Positions 7,160 to 15,007 of a stretch of DNA of 64,000 bases are shown here, piece after piece. The notes beneath the pieces were generated by a model. The model was not told where the DNA came from, ran no database searches, and was given only the letters and a program-made list of their open reading frames with translations. The stretch is from the IMG/VR virus record IMGVR_UViG_3300020450_001021, positions 20,641 to 84,640 of that record; one strand, 5' to 3'. The stretch is from a virus. The stretch's first letter is position 1. Each line of letters begins with the position of its first letter. The position numbers and the translations under genes were made by a program.

Positions 7160-9675
7160 ACGAATAAAAACTCCAAATTACTTTCTTTTTTTGTTTTCCA
7201 TCCTATTACATCAAGGATGTTTTTAAGAGGTGTGATAAATGATTTTTCAAATTGTGTTTTGTAATCTATTTGATCACTTACCTTTGGTATTTCTCTAGGA
7301 AATTGTTGAATGAATGACATAACATTTTGTCCTAGTACATTAGGTTCTTTCAAGTATACATACTTGATTTTCTCACCCTCTTGAATAATAGGATATTTAT
7401 GTGTCAACCTATTAATTTTAAGTTGATGATTATACAAGAGTGCTCCTCTTACATGAATAGGACAACTTTTCTTATACAGAGTAACAGGATCTGACCATTT
7501 TGTCAACCCATTCACACTCCTAGGAAATGATATATCCTCAGGTGGCATACTATAAAACTCTGCTCTAAAATCATCTATAAATTTTATAAGATCTTCATTC
7601 TCTTGTGTCATTATAATATTAAGAGCATCTTTAATCATCTTTCTACATGGTGCAGGTGTAGATGATTTAATTGCTTCAATACCCATCATCTTTAACTTTG
7701 CTTCTTCATATCTAACACCTTCACTATCCCATACATTAAGAATGTATCTCTTCTTAGCAGTCCATATACCTTTATCGGCAATGTTCTCCCTTTTCATAAC
7801 CATTTTTTGATCATACGCAGATACGTACGTCGCCAACTCCTGATAACAGGTGTCAATGTACGGTTCCAATTTGTCTTGGCAGATCTTATCCAATATGGAA
7901 ACAATCTTTGTTTTGTCACTAGACCTATCACTAAAAAATTTATCAACAAGAGGTCCAAGGTTAAGATAGATTGAGTCGGTGTCAGATGCAATGACATAAT
8001 CTTCTCCTTCTGTTTTGAGAACTTTATTAAGATACTCATTCATCTTATTTTCTATCCAACGAATAGAAACTTGACCAGATAAGGTTATTGCTTCAGCGTT
8101 TACTACTTTATAATATCTAAAGTATTGATTACCGATAGCACCATAGGCAGAGTTAAGAGAAATCTTCTTTGCCATTTGAATATTATTACAACGAGTTATT
8201 TCTTTATCCAATTCTTCAGTTGGATTCTTTTCGTACTGTTGTTTTGCTTGTATCATTTTCTTTTTAAAAATGACACGTTCATCATAATACTTTTGCATTA
8301 GTTCTGGTAAGAACCCCCTTTGTGTGGTGTCATATAAAGCACCATTAGCACAAACAGTTGTATTATCTAAATCACTAAAATCTATTTCCTTATCTAATAT
8401 TCTATCTACAGTTGCTGATGAATGTCTATTGGGCATCAATGTCTCAGGTGAGATATTGTATTGCATTATAAGATGTGGGTATAGTGAATTTAAATCAAAG
8501 TTAACTACCCAATCATATAATCCTGGTTTTGGTTCCTTTACATATGCACCTGCATACTGAGTATTTTTATCTGACCTTTCTATTGGTGGAATTACTATAC
8601 CTTTCTTTTTAAGAAAATTGTATATAATACTATCCCATGTACGTACTTGAGAATATACATCATCATAGTTAACTTTAGCATCATATGCCATAGTTAAAAC
8701 TAATTCAATTAATTTCATCTTGTCTTCCAGACGGTCAACAAGTTCTACGTCATGTATATTATATTCTACAAATTTTTGCCAATCATTATTATAAAATTCT
8801 TTGAAAGTATCATACTCTGTATGTTCAAGTTTCTTTTGACCTAACTCTTGCTGTGCTATGTAATCTAACCTGTAAGATTCTTGTGCTTTATATGTAAATT
8901 TCTTATAAAGATCAAGATAATCTAAGACACTTAGACCAATAATATCATAGTATATATGATTCCTACCTCGTATCTCTATCTCTTTTTCATACACTCTGTT
9001 CCATGGAGACATAGATCTTTGATGTTTAGAAGATAAAACTCTTTCTATTCTTCTACACATATACGGTATATCAAATAATTTTACATTCCATCCTGTAATA
9101 ATATCTGGAGTATTCTCTGCCCACCATGCTAAGAAATCTTTAAACATATCTGCTTCATTCCAGAAGACACGGTACTCAGTATCCTTAGGAGTAAACTCTC
9201 TAGTACCCCATGTAATAATTTTCTTAGTAGTAAAATCTTTTATAGAAAAACACAAAATTTCCTCTGAGGTCTCGGCAACATTTGGAAAACCGTTCTCAGA
9301 GGTTGTCTCTATATCAAGAGTGTATATTTTTAATTGTGATGGATCATATTCCATCTGTTCCTGTGGGAACTTAGAACTTATAAACTGATATAAGAATCTA
9401 TCATTACCATATATTTTAAAATTATCAACATACTTATACTCATCAATAAATTCTCTAGCATCTTTAACACCAGAAAATTTTATCTCTTTAACATAATGAC
9501 CTTCTAAGGTTTTGTAATTTGTCTTTTCATTGCATCTAGCATACAAAACTGGAGAGAAACTTTCTTTATATTGAACACGTTTACCGTCTTCATAACCAAT
9601 ATAAAATATTTTATCTCCAGAGAGATATACGTTGCTATAAAAATTCGGATGTCTCTGGGACTTCTTCTTCATCAT
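7156..9675 (-). CDS. gp43: DNA polymerase gp43 (family B)
   Basis: An 839-residue replicative polymerase with 3'-5' proofreading. The exonuclease motif DIETT is at about residue 121. Polymerase motif A (NFDLNSLYPH) is near 392-401, motif B (KKISLNSAYGAIGN) near 503-516 and motif C (ASDTDSIYL) near 563-571, followed by a KKRYIL block. The C-terminus FLEFLFV-type end (NLEFLFV) is the peptide that binds the gp45 clamp. Its length is close to T4 gp43 (898). Its 5' end overlaps the Sm-like gene upstream by about 41 bases. Confidence 0.97.
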   Translation of the reverse strand: MMKKKSQRHPNFYSNVYLSGDKIFYIGYEDGKRVQYKESFSPVLYARCNEKTNYKTLEGHYVKEIKFSGVKDAREFIDEYKYVDNFKIYGNDRFLYQFISSKFPQEQMEYDPSQLKIYTLDIETTSENGFPNVAETSEEILCFSIKDFTTKKIITWGTREFTPKDTEYRVFWNEADMFKDFLAWWAENTPDIITGWNVKLFDIPYMCRRIERVLSSKHQRSMSPWNRVYEKEIEIRGRNHIYYDIIGLSVLDYLDLYKKFTYKAQESYRLDYIAQQELGQKKLEHTEYDTFKEFYNNDWQKFVEYNIHDVELVDRLEDKMKLIELVLTMAYDAKVNYDDVYSQVRTWDSIIYNFLKKKGIVIPPIERSDKNTQYAGAYVKEPKPGLYDWVVNFDLNSLYPHLIMQYNISPETLMPNRHSSATVDRILDKEIDFSDLDNTTVCANGALYDTTQRGFLPELMQKYYDERVIFKKKMIQAKQQYEKNPTEELDKEITRCNNIQMAKKISLNSAYGAIGNQYFRYYKVVNAEAITLSGQVSIRWIENKMNEYLNKVLKTEGEDYVIASDTDSIYLNLGPLVDKFFSDRSSDKTKIVSILDKICQDKLEPYIDTCYQELATYVSAYDQKMVMKRENIADKGIWTAKKRYILNVWDSEGVRYEEAKLKMMGIEAIKSSTPAPCRKMIKDALNIIMTQENEDLIKFIDDFRAEFYSMPPEDISFPRSVNGLTKWSDPVTLYKKSCPIHVRGALLYNHQLKINRLTHKYPIIQEGEKIKYVYLKEPNVLGQNVMSFIQQFPREIPKVSDQIDYKTQFEKSFITPLKNILDVIGWKTKKESNLEFLFV

Positions 9676-9919
9676 CTTGTGGTGGGACTGTCAATTTATA
9701 TTTTTCCAGAAGATCTGGATCAGGATCTACAATTGTAGCAATAAAATCAGAATAAAGCAAGACGTTTCTTTGACCGCCATATTTTGGGAATGATTCTAGG
9801 TTTCCATTTACTATTTCCATTGGATCTGCAAGGAAACAAGACGGTTCCATTTCCATCTCTTGTATATAAGAGATGACATAAGCACCATTCTTAAGTAGTA
9901 GGAGTTTTACTGTTTCCAT
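9635..9919 (-). CDS. Sm-like small protein, third of three paralogues
   Basis: I start it at METVKLLLLKNG (94 residues): this aligns with the start of its two neighbours, and a purine-rich AAGAGA precedes the ATG. The N-terminal VKLLLLKNGAYVISYIQEM matches MKSGEDVISDAQEI and LKSGEDIIADVQEV in the neighbours, and its DFIATIVDPDPDLLEKYK matches their DWVVTIYEP and DWVVSIVEP. The two-block pattern resembles an Sm/LSm fold, an RNA-binding ring module; this is inference. This copy is the most diverged. It overlaps both the upstream copy and the gp43 gene. Confidence 0.75.
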   Translation of the reverse strand: METVKLLLLKNGAYVISYIQEMEMEPSCFLADPMEIVNGNLESFPKYGGQRNVLLYSDFIATIVDPDPDLLEKYKLTVPPQDDEEEVPETSEFL

Positions 9920-10253
9920 CTGTCTCTTCAATGTTGTGTTTTGCCATGTAATCTGTTTTGATCTTATCAACAGGTTCGTATATTGTTACTACCCAATCAG
10001 ATGGTATAACAAATTCTTGCTGTTGAGACATTGGTGCCCAATGTGTATATGAAACTTGGAATTTTGTTTTAGGTGTGGGATCTTGACCCTCAACTAATAA
10101 TTCTGCTTCTTCAACTTCTTTTGTTTGAAGTTGCATTACATATGGATTCTTAAGATGATATGCAATAATGCCTTTATTATCTTTATCAATAATTTCTTGT
10201 GCATCACTGATGACATCTTCTCCAGATTTCATCAAAATAACTTTAACGGTCAT
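9891..10253 (-). CDS. Sm-like small protein, second of three paralogues
   Basis: A 120-residue protein. The block MTVKVILMKSGEDVISDAQE is followed by an extended strand and then SDWVVTIYEPVDKIKTDYM. Its N-terminal half is nearly co-linear with the genes at 9635 and 10977, so the three arose by duplication. The strand-Gly-Glu/Asp-strand-D layout is like the Sm1 motif, and the VVTIYEP block could be Sm2, but no Sm annotation is proven. An ATGA overlap couples it to the nucleotidyltransferase gene, hinting at a joint role in RNA metabolism. Confidence 0.8.
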   Translation of the reverse strand: MTVKVILMKSGEDVISDAQEIIDKDNKGIIAYHLKNPYVMQLQTKEVEEAELLVEGQDPTPKTKFQVSYTHWAPMSQQQEFVIPSDWVVTIYEPVDKIKTDYMAKHNIEETDGNSKTPTT

Positions 10254-10960
10254 AGCGATAAATTACGATCCTCTATTGTTCTAATGTATTTGGATAATTT
10301 GTCGAGGTATCCACGGTTTCTTAACTCTTTAAACACTAGGTTTTCCAGAGCAAACTCTCCACCTCTTTGAATTGCAGATCCTCTCATAGTTCTAATCTTC
10401 TCTTTGAGTTTGTTTAGAACAGTGATGTCATCTGCTTGAGTATCTATTAGATCATCAATCCTCTCCATCATATCACGAACTTTCTGTTTTAGCAAGGGGT
10501 CGGAAAAGTCCACGTATTGTTTACGTGGTTCTTGTATCCACCAATTGTTAAGAACTGAGTAAGTGCCTTGATTTCTAGGAGTTGGATCACTGATATCTTG
10601 TGCATATAGTTCTACTGGTTGACCATAGAGTGTTACATCATGTGTTAATGCCCACAATCTTTTTTTATCTCTAAGGAAATCATCTAAGAAATCTGTTTGA
10701 CAAGCAGCTATCTCATCCTTATCTACCACCAAATGCAGGTCTAGATCAGAATATTCTGTATAATTATAGTTGGCATTACCACCCACTAGAATTATATCTT
10801 GTATTGCATTTTGGGGGATCTTAGCAAACTCTGCCCAGATGTATCCTATTTCGAGTAGTTTATCTCGAACTTCAGTTCTCAATGTAAGTCCGTCCCAGAA
10901 CTTTACATTGAGATCCTCATGATACATTAGGGTTAACCTAAGATCTTGAAAGGACTTCAC
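10250..10960 (-). CDS. nucleotidyltransferase (polymerase-beta fold)
   Basis: A 236-residue protein with the minimal nucleotidyltransferase signature: GG at residues 60-61, then YSDLDLHLVVD with D72 and D74 as metal-binding aspartates. A further acidic strand around TLYGQPVELYAQD supplies the likely third carboxylate. Enzymes of this fold transfer NMP to nucleic acid, protein or small molecules; which one applies here is unknown. The start is a GTG, and an ATG 11 codons downstream is possible. It lies between two copies of the Sm-like gene, the only non-paralogue in that block. Confidence 0.8.
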   Translation of the reverse strand: MKSFQDLRLTLMYHEDLNVKFWDGLTLRTEVRDKLLEIGYIWAEFAKIPQNAIQDIILVGGNANYNYTEYSDLDLHLVVDKDEIAACQTDFLDDFLRDKKRLWALTHDVTLYGQPVELYAQDISDPTPRNQGTYSVLNNWWIQEPRKQYVDFSDPLLKQKVRDMMERIDDLIDTQADDITVLNKLKEKIRTMRGSAIQRGGEFALENLVFKELRNRGYLDKLSKYIRTIEDRNLSL

Positions 10961-10976
10961 GGAAGTAAATTACTTT

Positions 10977-11363
10977 TTAGTTATTTATCGTGTCCGTAAT
11001 GCTAAGGTTAGGTTCAGTAACCTCATCACCACCAAATACTGCCTTACCTTCTTCAGATGGTTTCATAGTTTGACCATATGCTTCCAGTACAGCAAGAATA
11101 GGTTCTACTATTGATACGACCCAATCTGGATTGACAGCAATCTCTTCATCTATAGTAAGAGGTTGCCATCGTTCAAGGAGAATCCTACCATTGTATATTT
11201 GATTTCTCTCAGGAACATCAGGTACTAGTTCTTTTTCGATCTTTACCTGATATGCATGAGTGAAGATGAATGCTTGTCTAGTTTTGGTTTCTTTTTCTTG
11301 AACCTCTTGGACATCAGCAATGATATCTTCACCTGATTTTAATTTAACAACTTTAATAGTCAT
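10977..11363 (-). CDS. Sm-like small protein, first of three paralogues
   Basis: A 128-residue protein that opens MTIKVVKLKSGEDIIADVQE and later has NPDWVVSIVEPILAVLEAYG, matching the two copies downstream. The last 25 residues are acidic and probably disordered. A near-consensus late promoter (TCTAAATA, one mismatch) lies at about 11385-11392, 22 bases upstream, so late expression is possible. The Sm-like fold is an inference from the two-block pattern. It is separated from hsp20 by a short gap. Confidence 0.8.
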   Translation of the reverse strand: MTIKVVKLKSGEDIIADVQEVQEKETKTRQAFIFTHAYQVKIEKELVPDVPERNQIYNGRILLERWQPLTIDEEIAVNPDWVVSIVEPILAVLEAYGQTMKPSEEGKAVFGGDEVTEPNLSITDTINN

Positions 11364-11387
11364 AATATAATGTTACAGACACTCTAT

Positions 11388-11819
11388 TTAGATGTAATCT
11401 TTTCGTTGATGATGCTCAGGTATTACCTTACCTAATTCAATAGTAAGTAATCCATCCTCTAAAGATACTGATCTAATTTCAGTATCATCAGCAAGTGTCC
11501 AAGATCTATTAAAATCTCTTTGTGCTAATCCTTGATGAAAATATTCATTATTTGTATCTTTATTTACTTTCTTTCCTTCTACGTATAGTTTACCATGTTC
11601 TGTATAAACATTAACTTCATCTTTTTTAAATCCTGCCAATGCTACTTCTAATCTAGATTCATGATTGTTTAATTGAATAAGATTATATGGAGGGTAGTTG
11701 TTTGTAGTAGGAAATTGCCAGAAATTTTCTAAGTAATTATCGAATCCTATACTGTTCTTTGTAATCTTTTCCATTAATTCTGGAAGATCTGAAACAGTGT
11801 ATCTTTGAATGTTAGACAT
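11388..11819 (-). CDS. hsp20: small heat-shock chaperone (Hsp20 / alpha-crystallin)
   Basis: A 143-residue ATP-independent holdase that binds unfolding proteins. The alpha-crystallin domain spans about residues 42-130: SRLEVALAGFKKDEVNVYTE, KLYVEGKK, then SLEDGLLTIELGKVIPE. Family members usually end with an I-x-I/V motif; here the end is QRKDYI. Hsp20 is a frequent cyanophage gene. A strong Shine-Dalgarno (AAAGGAG) precedes the ATG, and AATAAATA (one mismatch from the late consensus) lies at 11875-11882, so late expression is possible. It is the first gene of the leftward block after the divergent region. Confidence 0.92.
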   Translation of the reverse strand: MSNIQRYTVSDLPELMEKITKNSIGFDNYLENFWQFPTTNNYPPYNLIQLNNHESRLEVALAGFKKDEVNVYTEHGKLYVEGKKVNKDTNNEYFHQGLAQRDFNRSWTLADDTEIRSVSLEDGLLTIELGKVIPEHHQRKDYI

Positions 11820-11954
11820 AATTCTCCTTTAAAAGCGAGTGTAACGTTTTGTGATCCCCGAAGGCAATCACTGTTATTTATTTGGGTGTCTATACTTTAC
11901 CCGAACACTATGGGTGGTACTATCCGTATTAATACCTTTTTAATCCTTTTATGA

Positions 11955-11962
11955 TATAAATA
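11955..11962 (+). promoter_or_regulatory. T4-type late promoter on the plus strand
   Basis: TATAAATA on the plus strand, 22 bases upstream of the first plus-strand gene. It is the only exact plus-strand copy placed ahead of a gene, exactly where the coding strand switches. Confidence 0.75.
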
Positions 11963-11983
11963 AAACAAGAAACATTTGTTAAC

Positions 11984-12481
11984 ATGATCAAAAAAGTATT
12001 GTTACTTGGTATGTTTTTGATGATATCTCCTGCATCAGCAGAGATAGTACATAAAATGAGTTCTAGTGTACAATTGACAGTAGATTCAGCCGCAAGTCAG
12101 GCTACTCGCTTAGGATCAAGTTATACCGTTAGTGGAAATAATTTGAAAGTAAGTGATGGTGGATCTTTTGGTGGACTAGGAACGTTAACCTCAGGTACAG
12201 CAGTTGGTTATACACCGTCAGCTATGGAAGTAAACACTGTAGGCTCAGCATTTAGCTACTCGGAAACCTATATTGAAGGGGACGATGTAACTTCATCTTC
12301 TACCGTATCAGGAGGAGTCGTTGCTGCATTACCATTACTTGGTAGTACAACTACAACATCTGGAGGAGTAGCAGGTACACTAGCTGGTACTATCACATCT
12401 GCTGGTGTGACTACGATTACAGGTGGAGGAGCTGGTACATCAGCTACTGGACAATTTGTGTCTGAATTGACAATAAAATGA
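11984..12481 (+). CDS. exported Gly/Ser/Thr-rich protein, first of the plus-strand trio
   Basis: A 165-residue protein with a classical signal peptide: MIKKVLLLGMFLMISPASA, cleavage after about residue 19. The mature part is low-complexity beta (Gly, Ser, Thr, Val), with FSYSETYIEGDDV in the middle and a repeated TTTSGGVAGT-type C-terminal half. The next gene has the equivalent FSVVESYSGAG block, so the two are paralogues. It is probably secreted to the periplasm or cell surface; no enzymatic motif is seen. A late promoter drives it. Function unknown. Confidence 0.8.
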   Translation: MIKKVLLLGMFLMISPASAEIVHKMSSSVQLTVDSAASQATRLGSSYTVSGNNLKVSDGGSFGGLGTLTSGTAVGYTPSAMEVNTVGSAFSYSETYIEGDDVTSSSTVSGGVVAALPLLGSTTTTSGGVAGTLAGTITSAGVTTITGGGAGTSATGQFVSELTIK

Positions 12482-12532
12482 TAAATGACTTTCTTGACAA
12501 CTTGGCAGCACATCAATACCAAAAAATCAACC

Positions 12533-12982
12533 ATGAGCAAGATGAAACTTGCTATGGTTGTGGTTGCGAGTGCCCTTGTGAATGTCCCGACTGTGATGTC
12601 TGTTCCTGTTGTGCCTAATTTTACACAAGGCAGTATGAATAGTCACACAGAGACCACCAGTACTATAACTGAGACGATAAATAGCATGGATTATTCGACA
12701 GGTTTTACCTATTCGATTTCTGGGCACGGTATCCAAGTTAAAGAAGATGGTGCATTGACACCATCTGATACTACAAGTGCAACTAATACTATAAACGGTG
12801 TGAATTCACAATGGACAAATTTAGATTTGACAACAAAACCAGAAATACATTTATCTACACCTGGAGGAAGTTTTTCCGTAGTAGAAAGTTATTCTGGAGC
12901 TGGGTTGAGGAACCATACAGTAATACAAAGAACAACAACTATAACAAGCGTAACAGACACAACAAGTATATTTCAACAATAA
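12533..12982 (+). CDS. exported protein, second of the plus-strand trio
   Basis: The open frame begins at 12485, but the signal peptide starts cleanly at MSKMKLAMVVVASALV (12533), so I prefer that start; MKLAM at 12542 is a further option. The mature region (from about PVVPNF) is Ser/Thr-rich, with GFTYSISGHGIQVKEDG and GGSFSVVESYSGAG paralleling YTVSGNNLKVSDGG and SAFSYSETYIEG in the gene before. Its last 57 codons overlap the next open frame. Exported, function unknown. Confidence 0.75.
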   Translation: MSKMKLAMVVVASALVNVPTVMSVPVVPNFTQGSMNSHTETTSTITETINSMDYSTGFTYSISGHGIQVKEDGALTPSDTTSATNTINGVNSQWTNLDLTTKPEIHLSTPGGSFSVVESYSGAGLRNHTVIQRTTTITSVTDTTSIFQQ

Positions 12983-13812
12983 CAATATTAACAACAAGTT
13001 TGTGTGCTAATTCCATACCATTACGTGCAGAGACGGTGGGAGGAGTTAGTGCAACAGCATCGCCAATAGCAAACAGTTCTGGAAGTGTCACAAACCAAGC
13101 TATACAGGTGCTTCAAGGACCGTATATAACTAATACTTATGGTGGTGGTATACAATGCCAAGGACCTACCATGAATGTAACACCGTTTGTAACAGGAGGA
13201 GTAACATTCAAAAAACCATTTGAACGATACTATGATGATCCCGTTTATAATGTGCATGATGCTGATGATGACGGGCAGATTGACAATCCTGGTGAAATTT
13301 TATATTTTGTACCTACTAGAACTGGACAGACAGATAACTATAATTTATCGTTAGGTGTATCTGCTACATGGTCTAAACCATTAGATCCAGAACTACAAGA
13401 ACTATGTAAAAATGCTGCAAATATACAAATGGCAGCAGTTCAACAGAACACCGCCAATAAACGCCTTGACTTTGAAATAGCCAGATTAAAAAATTGTGGA
13501 GAATTGATGAAAGCTGGTATAATTTTTAAACCAAATACTAAGTACGCCAAGGTATGTGAGGATGTTATGCTTACAAATCCTCCAGGTGTAGTAGCAGAGC
13601 ACACACACGTATTATCTAACGTGGTTTCAAAGGAGGAAGACCTTTCTTCTTCCGATACTCATTCATACGAACAAGATCACGAGAAGGACGTTGAGGGGTC
13701 TTCCCGACGCTGGTTTGAATTTTGGAAATCATCTTCTTCACAGCAGGTTTTACTACCCTCAAAATCAAATCAGCAAGGGGCTTCGCTAATAAAGCCGATG
13801 TCGCTGCCGTAG
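12811..13812 (+). CDS. exported conserved protein, third of the plus-strand trio; start uncertain
   Basis: The signal-peptide core ISTITILTTSLCANSIPLRA is followed by AETVGGVSATASPIANSSGS, a block I associate with T4-like cyanophage exported proteins. The mature protein has GGGIQCQGPTMN, a calcium-loop-like DADDDGQIDNPGE, and several Cys. No ATG precedes the signal peptide closely: the only upstream ATG (12811) lies inside the previous gene in another frame and adds about 53 odd residues. A non-ATG start (such as ATT at 12970) or frameshifting is possible. The 3' end runs antisense over the converging gene. Confidence 0.75.
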   Translation: MDKFRFDNKTRNTFIYTWRKFFRSRKLFWSWVEEPYSNTKNNNYNKRNRHNKYISTITILTTSLCANSIPLRAETVGGVSATASPIANSSGSVTNQAIQVLQGPYITNTYGGGIQCQGPTMNVTPFVTGGVTFKKPFERYYDDPVYNVHDADDDGQIDNPGEILYFVPTRTGQTDNYNLSLGVSATWSKPLDPELQELCKNAANIQMAAVQQNTANKRLDFEIARLKNCGELMKAGIIFKPNTKYAKVCEDVMLTNPPGVVAEHTHVLSNVVSKEEDLSSSDTHSYEQDHEKDVEGSSRRWFEFWKSSSSQQVLLPSKSNQQGASLIKPMSLP

Positions 13813-14371
13813 CAGCTATTACTGCTGTAGTTGATGCTACCTGAGTGCTTGGTAGATACTGTTCAACTGGTGGTATGTCAGTATATAATGTCACACAAAT
13901 TTTTGCTCCACCAGGATTTTGAGGATTAATTCTTAACTCATGTCCTGATACTTTTTCTTTTTGGTTTGTTGCTATATCTCCTACTCTTAATGCATTAGGT
14001 CCTGGACATGGTGGATCTCCCTCTACCTTAGGTGTCTCAGGAACTTTTGTTTCTGGTACTGATGGTGGTGCTACCACTGGTAATTGTTGACTCTGTGTTA
14101 TTAACAGTTGCTCAGGTTCATAGTTCATAGCATTAAAACTAGGAACACCTGCATCACAAAATGTTCTAACAGTGCTTGAGTCGTCTTTAATTATCTTATT
14201 ATTTCTATCACTAAACTCATGTGCTTCTACACAACCAGGTACATTTACAATAGGTGTACCAATCTCTACAGTAACTGGTTGATATGGTACAAAAGCATGA
14301 GGAGTAGGGAACGTGTATACATTGACATCACGAACCCTAATATTGTTTATTCCTATCCCACTAATAGGCAC
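13616..14371 (-). CDS. proline-rich membrane-anchored protein of unknown function
   Basis: A 251-residue protein with a GTG start that overlaps the upstream TAG (TAGTG). Residues 1-80 form a Cys-containing beta domain (PGCVEAHEFSDRN, FCDAG). Residues about 95-125 are a Pro/Glu-rich linker. Residues about 135-165 have GDIATNQKEKVSGHELRI and CVTLYTD. A transmembrane helix (STTAVIAATAATSALLAKPL) is followed by a strongly basic tail. Similar proteins exist in cyanophages as far as I recall. Its 3' 197 bases lie opposite the converging plus-strand gene. Confidence 0.8.
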   Translation of the reverse strand: MPISGIGINNIRVRDVNVYTFPTPHAFVPYQPVTVEIGTPIVNVPGCVEAHEFSDRNNKIIKDDSSTVRTFCDAGVPSFNAMNYEPEQLLITQSQQLPVVAPPSVPETKVPETPKVEGDPPCPGPNALRVGDIATNQKEKVSGHELRINPQNPGGAKICVTLYTDIPPVEQYLPSTQVASTTAVIAATAATSALLAKPLADLILRVVKPAVKKMISKIQTSVGKTPQRPSRDLVRMNEYRKKKGLPPLKPR

Positions 14372-14580
14372 TAGAAAGAAGGAATTTCAAGACCCTTATC
14401 AGGTTCTATTGATGGTGATGGTAGTGATGGCATCACTCCACTTCCAATAGAACCCAGTGCTTTCTCTTTAATAGATTCTATGATTGCATCCTTACGTACA
14501 TAAACGTAACCAGCAGTGCCAACAACGGTAAGAGATACAACAGCAGACGTAATAGCGAGTACATTAATTAATTTTTGCAT
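14371..14580 (-). CDS. small single-pass membrane protein
   Basis: Read from MQKLINVLAITSAVVSLTVV (69 residues), 4 bases after the upstream stop; an ATG 8 codons earlier is an alternative with a weak AAGG site. One transmembrane helix at residues about 4-22 is followed by a charged segment and a Pro/Ser-rich tail. It lies between two other membrane proteins and is coupled to the next gene through TAGTG. It is probably part of an envelope-associated complex with them; the role is unknown. Confidence 0.75.
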   Translation of the reverse strand: MQKLINVLAITSAVVSLTVVGTAGYVYVRKDAIIESIKEKALGSIGSGVMPSLPSPSIEPDKGLEIPSF

Positions 14581-14584
14581 GATT

Positions 14585-14980
14585 TTACTTTGAATCAGGG
14601 ACAATTTTGACAGGACCTTGTTCGATCCTTATGGTTTGTGCAGGTGCAGTTTCAGATGCTTTAGCAATAAGAAACTCCATATCTTTTTTAGATATGTTAG
14701 CACTACTGTCTGCACCATTCTTTTTCTTACCTCCAGCGGACACACCAAAGGTAGCTAAAGTTCCTGTAAAAACTGAAGCTATGAAAGTTGGATCAATTCT
14801 CTCTCCTCTCTCGTAACCTGGTATTTTAACGTAGTTCAAAGTTAAAATTCCTGCGGACCACACAAGGACTATCACTCTTATGAGTGTTGCTAGGTATTGA
14901 AGTTGCTCTTCTTTATCGTCAACTTTCTCTTTAATTTTACTAAAGAGACCTTTACTTTCCTCCTTCTTTATTTCTGCCAT
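14585..14980 (-). CDS. two-pass membrane protein, possible lysis or envelope protein
   Basis: A 131-residue protein. The charged N-terminus is followed by a helix (LIRVIVLVWSAGILTLNYV, about 32-51) and a second hydrophobic stretch (FIASVFTGTLATFGVSAGG, about 66-84), then a Lys-rich and C-terminal tail. Two helices plus charged ends fit a class II-type holin layout, but I know no proof for this family. An exact late promoter lies 20 bases upstream, consistent with a lysis or virion-membrane role. It heads a three-gene membrane-protein operon. Confidence 0.75.
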   Translation of the reverse strand: MAEIKKEESKGLFSKIKEKVDDKEEQLQYLATLIRVIVLVWSAGILTLNYVKIPGYERGERIDPTFIASVFTGTLATFGVSAGGKKKNGADSSANISKKDMEFLIAKASETAPAQTIRIEQGPVKIVPDSK

Positions 14981-14999
14981 GGTACATTAATATCTGTAT

Positions 15000-15007
15000 T
15001 ATTTATA
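15000..15007 (-). promoter_or_regulatory. T4-type late promoter (TATAAATA)
   Basis: An exact minus-strand match, 20 bases upstream of the two-pass membrane gene. It lies across the end of regA, so the membrane genes can be switched on late independently of regA. Confidence 0.7.

Noticed and set aside
9920-9970. Longer start for the third Sm-like gene
   Set aside because: The extra 17 residues do not align with the paralogues, while METVKLLLLKNG does and has a better ribosome site.
12268-12540. Minus-strand open frame across the first exported gene
   Set aside because: Antisense to a signal-peptide gene; its Pro/Val-rich content is the complement of Gly/Thr codons.
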